Below are positions 57,874 through 64,000 of a stretch of 64,000 nt of DNA, in pieces. Position 1 is the stretch's first letter. Every line of letters begins with the position of its first letter. The notes beneath the pieces are model-generated. The model was not told the DNA's origin. It made no database searches and saw only the letters and a program-made list of their open reading frames with translations. The position numbers were made by a program, and so were the translations under genes. Source of the stretch: Coleofasciculus sp. FACHB-T130 (lineage in GTDB: Bacteria > Cyanobacteriota > Cyanobacteriia > Cyanobacteriales > FACHB-T130); the NCBI RefSeq assembly GCF_014695375.1, contig NZ_JACJOG010000006.1, positions 124,001-188,000 of the forward strand, written 5' to 3'.

Positions 57874-58186
57874 TGTTTTCTCCTTTTGAATGATTTAAGG
57901 GTTCTGCGGGAACTTTGCTTCGGTTTTCCCGTCACTATGGCATCTAGGGGGGTATGTTGTGCAACATTGGATACAGGATAAACAGTACCCACTGATTGAC
58001 AATTTTCAAAAAACACGCTCTATTTTCCTGACTTCTTACCCTTATTCCTACCAGGGAAGCGGGGGATTCTAGTCGTGCTTTCGTAGTATACGCTACGAAG
58101 ACCGATTTATAAAGATTTATGAAATTAGCTCATTTAATTCAAATGATGCTAACGATAGTCAAAAAATATACAGGAGGATTGTTGAT
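57874..58186. other. Divergent intergenic region with a small palindrome
   Basis: 313 bp between crtR and the COP23 gene. TTCGTAG (58080-58086) and CTACGAA (58093-58099) form an inverted repeat around TATACG, about 90 bp before the COP23 start; it could be an operator. AGGAGG at 58172-58177 is the COP23 ribosome site. No gene seen. Confidence 0.5.
58172..58177 (+). promoter_or_regulatory. Strong Shine-Dalgarno site of the COP23 gene
   Basis: AGGAGG nine bases before the ATG at 58187. It is one of the few consensus sites in this window. Confidence 0.75.
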
Positions 58187-59026
58187 ATGTCACCACATCT
58201 GTCTAGGTTCGCGTTTGAAGCAAAGTCCTTAGTGGTCAAAAGTGTGGCTTTATCTGCCGGTTTAGCAATTCTACTGAATGGCGGTATTGCCTTTGCCGGT
58301 TCTGTTCAGCAAGCGCAACTGCCGGGTGTAGAAGATGAGAATACTCAGACCTCGGACGGGGATGTTGTGGTAGACACCGATGGGAGTCCAGATAGCACCA
58401 CTAGCTCAGGAACGGAATCAGAGAATAGTACAACTGCTAACAAGCCACGGTTTACCTGCCAGCTAACGAACAGTCAGTATATGGTGATGTATCACCCGAA
58501 GAGCCAACCCGATCAAGCTTATGCTTGGGCAACTCCCAGTCCTTTAGGCGGTGGCTGGACTGCTGAGAGACGTTGTAACGAAATTAGTCGCCGATTAGAA
58601 TCTTATCGACCCGATGGTCTTCAGGAAATGCGGGCATCGGTGGAAAATAACTACAACGTGGTTTGCATCACGACTCAGAAAAACCCAGACTGTCGGATTG
58701 TGCTGACTGTGCCTCCTGGTGAAAATCCGCAGTTGATCCGCGATCGCGTTTTCCAAAATATCAGCATTGCTGACAGCGGACAGGTGACAGAGGGCGTTAA
58801 CACCTTTGTTGGGGGTCGGGATGCTCAGATGCTCAACGATCTCTTAAACTTGGGTTTATCTTCCCTTGGCGGCAACACGAATCGCTCCAGCCGTAGGTCA
58901 CAAAGCGTTAACCTGCGACCTTTCTTAGACCGAGCTGATGGTGGCACCGGCACCCAGTTGAAAGGCGGAGTGCCGATGCGCTCGAATCGAGCCAATCCTC
59001 GACTGAATCCAGGCAACTTCCGTTAA
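58187..59026 (+). CDS. COP23-domain exported protein
   Basis: 279 residues, ATG at 58187. A signal peptide is clear (VVKSVALSAGLAILLNGGIA, cleavage after AFA near residue 37), followed by an acidic Ser/Thr-rich linker. The COP23 domain lies at about 90-205 (RFTCQLTNSQYMVMYHPKSQ, AWATPSPLGGGWTAERRCNE, RPDGLQEMRASVENNYNVVC, CRIVLTVPPGE). COP23 is a membrane-associated protein with circadian oscillation described in a cyanobacterium. The C-terminal 70 residues are Asn/Arg/Ser-rich. The molecular function is unknown. Strong SD suggests high expression. A terminator lies 76 bp downstream. Confidence 0.85.
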   Translation: MSPHLSRFAFEAKSLVVKSVALSAGLAILLNGGIAFAGSVQQAQLPGVEDENTQTSDGDVVVDTDGSPDSTTSSGTESENSTTANKPRFTCQLTNSQYMVMYHPKSQPDQAYAWATPSPLGGGWTAERRCNEISRRLESYRPDGLQEMRASVENNYNVVCITTQKNPDCRIVLTVPPGENPQLIRDRVFQNISIADSGQVTEGVNTFVGGRDAQMLNDLLNLGLSSLGGNTNRSSRRSQSVNLRPFLDRADGGTGTQLKGGVPMRSNRANPRLNPGNFR

Positions 59027-59101
59027 AAATTGTTGATAGGCGAGCGGGGATTCAAACCCGCGAGCGCATAATCAGCACAATCAATAGAATAGAGAAGATA
59101 C

Positions 59102-59158
59102 AAAATTGTTTGGCTTCCCAATATTGAGCCGTCTGGAAGCCAGACAATTTTATTTATT
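59102..59158 (+). terminator. Factor-independent terminator after the COP23 gene
   Basis: AAAATTGTTTGGCTTCC (59102-59118) and GGAAGCCAGACAATTTT (59135-59151) pair over 17 positions with one wobble. TATTTATTTA follows. Confidence 0.8.
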
Positions 59159-59266
59159 TACAGATGGCGATCGCTCTTATGAGCTAAAACAAATAAAAGC
59201 ATTCCTAACACGTTGAATCTGTCAATGTTACTTTAGGAATATTGACAACAGGGTAAGTGCATAAAT

Positions 59267-62200
59267 ATGTCAGCCGTTAGAAATATAAGGCTGTTACTGG
59301 TAGTGTTTTCACTAACAGCGATCGCTAACTCGCTTCAACCAGTACAAGCACAGCCGATTACCCCAGCGGCTGACGGCACCGGCACAATTGTTACTCCAGA
59401 GGGGAACCGTTTTAACATTAGCGGCGGCACGCTCTCAAAGGATAAAGCAAATCTTTTTCATAGCTTTGAGCAGCTAGAGTTAAATTCTGGGGAAATTGCA
59501 AACTTTCTTTCTAACCCTAATATTCAAAATATCTTAGGGCGCGTTACAGGTGGGAATGCTTCTTATATCAATGGATTAATCCAAGTCACAGGGGGAAACT
59601 CCAACCTGTTCTTGATGAATCCAGCAGGCATTATTTTTGGTTCTCATGCCAGCCTAAATGTTCCTGCTTCATTTACCGTCACCACTGCCACAGGTATCGG
59701 TTTTGGCAGCAATTGGTTTAATGCAATTGGGGCGAATGACTACGCTACATTAGTCGGAACGCCCAACCAGTTTATTTTTAACACTCCTCAACCTGGAAGC
59801 ATTATCAATGCGGGGAATTTGGCAGTATCGGGGAATTTAACCCTGTTAGGTGGCACGGCAGTTACTACGGGGCAGATGAGGGCGACTGGGGGGCAAATTG
59901 CTGTAGTCGGTGTACCGGGTGAGAAATTAGTGCGGCTGAGTCTACCCGGCAGCCCTCTAAGTTTAGAAATTCAACCGCTACCTAGCTCAAATACAGCCGC
60001 GCTACCCTTTACTCCTTTATCCCTGCCTTCGCTGCTAACGGGCGGAAATCTCGCGAATGCCACAGGATTAACCGTCAATAGCGATGGCACGGTACGATTG
60101 ACTGCTTCTAGTGCTGAAATTGGCACACAACCAGGTACTGCGATTGCTTCTGGCACCCTGAATGTATCGGGTCAAATTGGCGGCACTGTCTATGTCTTGG
60201 GCAACCAAGCGAGTGTCATTAGTGGCAATATTAACGCTTCGGGCACCAATGGCGGCGGTGCGGTACTGATTGGCGGTGATTATCAGGGTCAAGGCAAAGT
60301 GCCAAATGCCTTACAAACATTGGTTAGCAGCGACTCGGTGATTTCTGCCGACGCACTGCACAACGGGAATGGTGGAAAAGTCATTGTTTTTGCAGATGAT
60401 ACAGCTAGCATTTACGGGACACTAACGGCAAGGGGAGGCATTTATTCTGGAAATGGTGGGTTGATTGAAACTTCTAGCAAACAGTTTCTGAATCTCACCA
60501 GTACGCCGGATGCAAGCGCCCCTCAAGGGGTTGGTGGTACTTGGCTGATTGACCCGACTGATATCACGATTGTGAATAGTGGCGGCGGTGCGATTGGCAC
60601 GAATACGGTGGATGTTGCCAATATTAATGCTGCCCTGAATACTGGCACTAGCGTCATCCTCGACACGGCAACTGCTGCTGGTTCTCCAGGTGCCGGAAAT
60701 ATTACTCAAAATAGCAATGCTTTTATTAGCAAGACATCTGGGGGAGATGCCGCGCTTACTTTACAAGCTAACAACAACATTATTCTAAATGGCGCGATCG
60801 CTTCCAGTAGCGGCAAGCTGAATGTCAATCTTTTTGCTGATAATGACATCAACGGTAGCGGCGCGATCGCCCTCACCAATGCCACGATTAGTACAAACGG
60901 CGGCAATCTTACAGGAGTTGGTCGAGGAAATGCCACCTACACCAATGGCATTCTGCTCAACAACAGCATTATTAATGTCCAAGGCGGCAATATTAACCTG
61001 ACAGGCACAGGATTTCTTAGTGTTACTGGTACTACCAACAACGGGATTTCGCTTCAAAACAACAGTGCAGTGCAATCAACCGGAACCGGAACGATTACCC
61101 TAACGGGTTTGCCTGGAAGTGGAACAAATGCAAATGACGGCATAGAAATCATCCAAAACTCTAAAGTGAGTTCCGTGGATGGAAATATTAATATTCAGGG
61201 TACTGGTAACGGAACTGGTGCTGCCAATCATGGAATTCAGGTCTCTACAGGTAGCAATGTAGCATCCACTGGGGCGGGGAACGTTACCCTAATCGGTACC
61301 AGTAACGGAAAGGGTTTCAACAATGACGGCATTTCGATTGGCACGATTGGCAGCATCGTGCAATCCAATAGCGGGAATCTTACCCTGACAGGCACCAGCG
61401 GCACTGGGGCGGGAAGTCAGGATGGAACGGCTGTTTATGGAAGCGGCAGAGTGCGATCGCAAGCTGGAAATATTAATCTGTCTGGCACTGTCAAGGGAAC
61501 GGGCAGCGACAGCTACGAGATTATTATTGTCTCTGAAAGCGTCGTGGAATCTGTTGGGACAGGGGCGATTACCCTCAATGGCACTGGTGCGATTGATGCA
61601 GCAGGCATTCTCTTACAAGACAGCAGCATTAATCCGACTGGAATTGGGGGTAGCGGTAATATCACTCTTACCGCTAATGAAATTAATTTTATTGACTCCA
61701 CGAATCCTGGCACCCCGCAAATTAAGGGCAGCGGTATGCTTCAATTGCAGCCTCTGACTTCCAGTTTGGGTATTACCATTGGCGGGACAGTCAACGACAA
61801 CCGCTTAAATCTCAACACCAGCGAACTCAATTTTTTAGAAAATGGGTTTTCTCAAATCATCATCGGACGGGCAGATAGCAGCGGTGCAATCACTTTGGCT
61901 GGCAACACCACCTTCTTCGATCCAGTCACCGTGCGATCGCCCGTAGGTTCTGGTTCTATAACCACGACAGGTTATACTCTCGCCGGAGATGATAACGCGA
62001 CGCTTACCCTGTTAGCCAACCAAAATATCACGACTGGCAATATCATCAATTCCGGTCGTCAGATTACGCTAACCAGCTTCCTCGGCAGTATCAATACCAG
62101 TGCAGGCAAGCTTGATACTAGCGCTTATAGCAATAACGGCGGCGCGATCGCCTTGAATGCTTTCGGCAATATTACCACTGGTGACTTGAAATCTTGGTCG

Positions 62201-64000
62201 GTTGAAGGCGATGGCGGGGATATTTTCCTCTCTAGTAAGGCAGGAAGCATTAACACTGGCATCTTAGACGCAACCACTTTTGACGGCAATGGCGGTGCGA
62301 TCGCGCTGATGGCTTTTGGAGAAATTACAACAAAAACCTTGCAATCTTGGTCAGATTATGGTTTTTCTGGAGAGATTGCCCTGTTTGCCAATGGAAACAT
62401 TACCACGGGCAGTCTAGATTCTCGCTCCTATGATTCTGGGATTGGGGGTGACATCACCGTTATTAGCAGTGGGGGAAGCATCACAAGTGGAGACTTATTC
62501 TCCTACTCCCAGACTAATGATGCGGGTTCGATTAACTTATTTGCCCCTCAGGGCAACATTACCACTGGTATCCTCAACACAGGCTCTTATGGTCTGAGTG
62601 CAGGCATTACGGGAAACATCACCCTTACCGCTGGTAGCAACATTAACACCAGCTACATTCATGCTTTTTCAAATGGGTATGGCAATGGGGGAAAAATTTC
62701 TCTGACAAGCTATACAGGAACGATCGACACCCAACAAGTACGATCAAATTCAAAGGGTGGTGATGGGGGCGCGATCGCATTTGATGCAAAAGGCAACATT
62801 ACTACCGCTGACTTGAACGCTTTCTCAAACAGTGGGGATGCTGGTGATATTTATCTTTACAGTGACCAGGGAACTATCCAAACTGGGGCATTAGATGCAA
62901 CTTCCTTGGAAGGTTTTGGGGGCGCGATCGCGTTTGATGCAAAAGGCAACATTACCACCAGTAAGGTGGAATCTTGGTCAGTGAAGGGTGATGGCGGTGA
63001 TATCTCTATCTACAGTAACCAGGGAACTATCCAAACTGGGGCGCTAGATGCAACTTCCTTGGAAGGTTTTGGGGGCGCGATCGACCTTGAAGCCAATGGC
63101 AACATTACCACCAGTAAGGTGGAATCTTGGTCAGTGAAGGGTGATGGCGGTGATATCTCTATCTACAGTAACCAGGGAGCCATTAATACCGGGTTGTTAG
63201 ATACAACCTCCTCTGAAGGCTACGGGGGATTTGTCACCCTAGAAGCTAATGGCAATATTACGACAGGTAACGTGGAATCTTGGTCAGTTGATAACGATGG
63301 AGGAGCGATCGCTGTTTCTACCAACAGTGACATCACAACTGGCACTCTAGATTCTGGTACTTATGGTTTCGGCACGGGGGGTGGCATCACTCTCACGAGC
63401 AATACTGGAAAAATTTCACTTTTAGAGGTGTATTCTGACTCTCAGTATGGCGATGCAGGGGCGCTCAACTTTTCTGCCAAGGGCGACATTACCACCAGCA
63501 ATTTGAATGCAAGATCTTATGGTGGTTTTGGCAAAGGCGGGGACATCACGCTGAGATCGGGAACGGGAGGCATCAGCACTGGATCGGTCATTAACACCTC
63601 GACGACCTTTACGGGGGGTGCCATAACCTTTTCTGCCACCGGGGACATCACCACCGGCAATCTAGAATCTTACTCGCAGAGTGGGAATGGGGGAGCGATC
63701 GGCTTAACTGCTAACAACGGCAACATTACTACCCGTACCATCAATGCCCAAAGTCTGGGAAGTGGCACTGGCGGAACTGTTAATATTACTGCTGGTAAAT
63801 TCTTTCGGGCTACAGGCACGTTTACAGACCGCAATAGCCTAAATTCCAGTATTTCGACCGCTGGTGGAACCAACGGCGGTGACATCACCATCCGTCACAG
63901 TGGCAGCACGACCACTCCCTTCGTCATTGGGAATGCCACCATCAACGGGACAGCTGGATCGATAACCAGTGGAGCAACTAATACGATTGCCACTATCTTT
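59267..64000 (+). CDS. Two-partner-secretion, haemagglutinin-type surface protein, C-terminus off the right edge
   Basis: A continuous frame of 1578 codons starts at the ATG at 59267 and is open at 64000. The signal peptide ([20 protein letters not shown]) ends near residue 28. The TPS/filamentous haemagglutinin N-terminal domain follows ([68 protein letters not shown]), about 35-240. A long region rich in GNITLTG and GGDI repeats is expected to form a right-handed beta-helix. The part from about 62.7 kb is built of 51-residue repeats. It should be exported by a TpsB outer-membrane partner; none is in the window. Likely a cell-surface adhesin. Divergence between the copies is low in the 62.9-63.2 kb block. 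Confidence 0.88.
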   Translation, partial: MSAVRNIRLLLVVFSLTAIANSLQPVQAQPITPAADGTGTIVTPEGNRFNISGGTLSKDKANLFHSFEQLELNSGEIANFLSNPNIQNILGRVTGGNASYINGLIQVTGGNSNLFLMNPAGIIFGSHASLNVPASFTVTTATGIGFGSNWFNAIGANDYATLVGTPNQFIFNTPQPGSIINAGNLAVSGNLTLLGGTAVTTGQMRATGGQIAVVGVPGEKLVRLSLPGSPLSLEIQPLPSSNTAALPFTPLSLPSLLTGGNLANATGLTVNSDGTVRLTASSAEIGTQPGTAIASGTLNVSGQIGGTVYVLGNQASVISGNINASGTNGGGAVLIGGDYQGQGKVPNALQTLVSSDSVISADALHNGNGGKVIVFADDTASIYGTLTARGGIYSGNGGLIETSSKQFLNLTSTPDASAPQGVGGTWLIDPTDITIVNSGGGAIGTNTVDVANINAALNTGTSVILDTATAAGSPGAGNITQNSNAFISKTSGGDAALTLQANNNIILNGAIASSSGKLNVNLFADNDINGSGAIALTNATISTNGGNLTGVGRGNATYTNGILLNNSIINVQGGNINLTGTGFLSVTGTTNNGISLQNNSAVQSTGTGTITLTGLPGSGTNANDGIEIIQNSKVSSVDGNINIQGTGNGTGAANHGIQVSTGSNVASTGAGNVTLIGTSNGKGFNNDGISIGTIGSIVQSNSGNLTLTGTSGTGAGSQDGTAVYGSGRVRSQAGNINLSGTVKGTGSDSYEIIIVSESVVESVGTGAITLNGTGAIDAAGILLQDSSINPTGIGGSGNITLTANEINFIDSTNPGTPQIKGSGMLQLQPLTSSLGITIGGTVNDNRLNLNTSELNFLENGFSQIIIGRADSSGAITLAGNTTFFDPVTVRSPVGSGSITTTGYTLAGDDNATLTLLANQNITTGNIINSGRQITLTSFLGSINTSAGKLDTSAYSNNGGAIALNAFGNITTGDLKSWSVEGDGGDIFLSSKAGSINTGILDATTFDGNGGAIALMAFGEITTKTLQSWSDYGFSGEIALFANGNITTGSLDSRSYDSGIGGDITVISSGGSITSGDLFSYSQTNDAGSINLFAPQGNITTGILNTGSYGLSAGITGNITLTAGSNINTSYIHAFSNGYGNGGKISLTSYTGTIDTQQVRSNSKGGDGGAIAFDAKGNITTADLNAFSNSGDAGDIYLYSDQGTIQTGALDATSLEGFGGAIAFDAKGNITTSKVESWSVKGDGGDISIYSNQGTIQTGALDATSLEGFGGAIDLEANGNITTSKVESWSVKGDGGDISIYSNQGAINTGLLDTTSSEGYGGFVTLEANGNITTGNVESWSVDNDGGAIAVSTNSDITTGTLDSGTYGFGTGGGITLTSNTGKISLLEVYSDSQYGDAGALNFSAKGDITTSNLNARSYGGFGKGGDITLRSGTGGISTGSVINTSTTFTGGAITFSATGDITTGNLESYSQSGNGGAIGLTANNGNITTRTINAQSLGSGTGGTVNITAGKFFRATGTFTDRNSLNSSISTAGGTNGGDITIRHSGSTTTPFVIGNATINGTAGSITSGATNTIATIF
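62866..63324 (+). repeat. 51-residue (153-bp) tandem repeats in the haemagglutinin-like gene
   Basis: CCAGGGAACTATCC starts at 62866 and again at 63019, a period of 153 bp; GGCAACATTACCACCAGTAA occurs at 62945 and 63098. The two copies are near-identical, and a third, more diverged copy follows to about 63324. Confidence 0.85.

Noticed and set aside
59038-59085. tRNA-like 3' end on the minus strand (GCGGGTTTGAATCCCCGC)
   Set aside because: The T-arm has an 8-base loop or a mismatched stem, and no matching acceptor, D-arm or anticodon arm lies upstream. It is kept as a GC-rich hairpin of unknown nature at most.

Overview
The window looks like chromosomal DNA of a cyanobacterium, most likely a filamentous one. 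The evidence is the very frequent HIP1 octamer (GCGATCGC), a CrtR-type beta-carotene hydroxylase, a COP23 protein, GH-type pilin-like proteins, GlcD, a DUF4347/Calx-beta giant protein and a haemagglutinin-like giant protein with cyanobacterial relatives. I see no rRNA, no convincing tRNA, no CRISPR array, no prophage and no intact insertion sequence. The genus cannot be fixed from sequence reading alone.

Layout. 1-9.1 kb: two large minus-strand genes for modular surface or secreted proteins. The first (DUF4347, lamin-tail-like and Calx-beta repeats) runs off the left edge; the second is an ExeM/NucH-type extracellular nuclease with RTX repeats. 9.1-15.9 kb: a repeat-rich spacer, a parvulin-type PPIase, a class-C beta-lactamase-like hydrolase, dxs and mtnA. 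15.9-21.1 kb: a tandem array of four pilin-like (Pilin_GH) genes with duplicated hairpin-bearing spacers, a small membrane protein, a sterol-desaturase-like hydroxylase and a rhodanese. 21.2-32.2 kb: an acyltransferase overlapping head-to-head with a YdjM-like membrane protein, an SGNH hydrolase, a probable operon (methyltransferase-TPR-OGT fusion, glcD, HD-type protein), and a GAF/LOV/PAS hybrid histidine kinase. 32.7-41.0 kb: miaA with a heptamer-repeat N-terminus, gyrB, a fifth Pilin_GH protein, a fused OppD-OppF ATPase, a DUF1838 protein and a DoxX-family protein. 41.2-48.7 kb: three tandem cobalamin-binding radical SAM paralogues, an SDR/epimerase and hemE. 49-59 kb: a secreted triple-repeat protein, an operon (peptidoglycan-binding/HEAT protein, glycosyltransferase, LD-carboxypeptidase), an EamA transporter, sppA, aroH, crtR and a COP23 protein. 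59.3 kb to the right edge: a haemagglutinin-type secreted protein still open at the edge.

The two edge genes (left: complement of 1-4977; right: 59267-64000) are continuous open frames for more than 4.7 kb each. I confirmed them by reading codons across sampled lines and at the window edges.

Most interesting: the triplicated B12/radical SAM genes beside an epimerase and hemE; the pilin-like array whose members lack the usual Glu5 and whose spacers carry a hairpin with compensatory changes; a full LOV signature in the histidine kinase; a methyltransferase-TPR-OGT fusion; and a 7-bp tandem repeat that forms the N-terminus of MiaA. Two copies of a palindromic dispersed element (TIR TTAACGCAAA) and a 139-bp MITE-like element lie in intergenic DNA. 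Functions are assigned from motifs recognised by eye; no database search was run.
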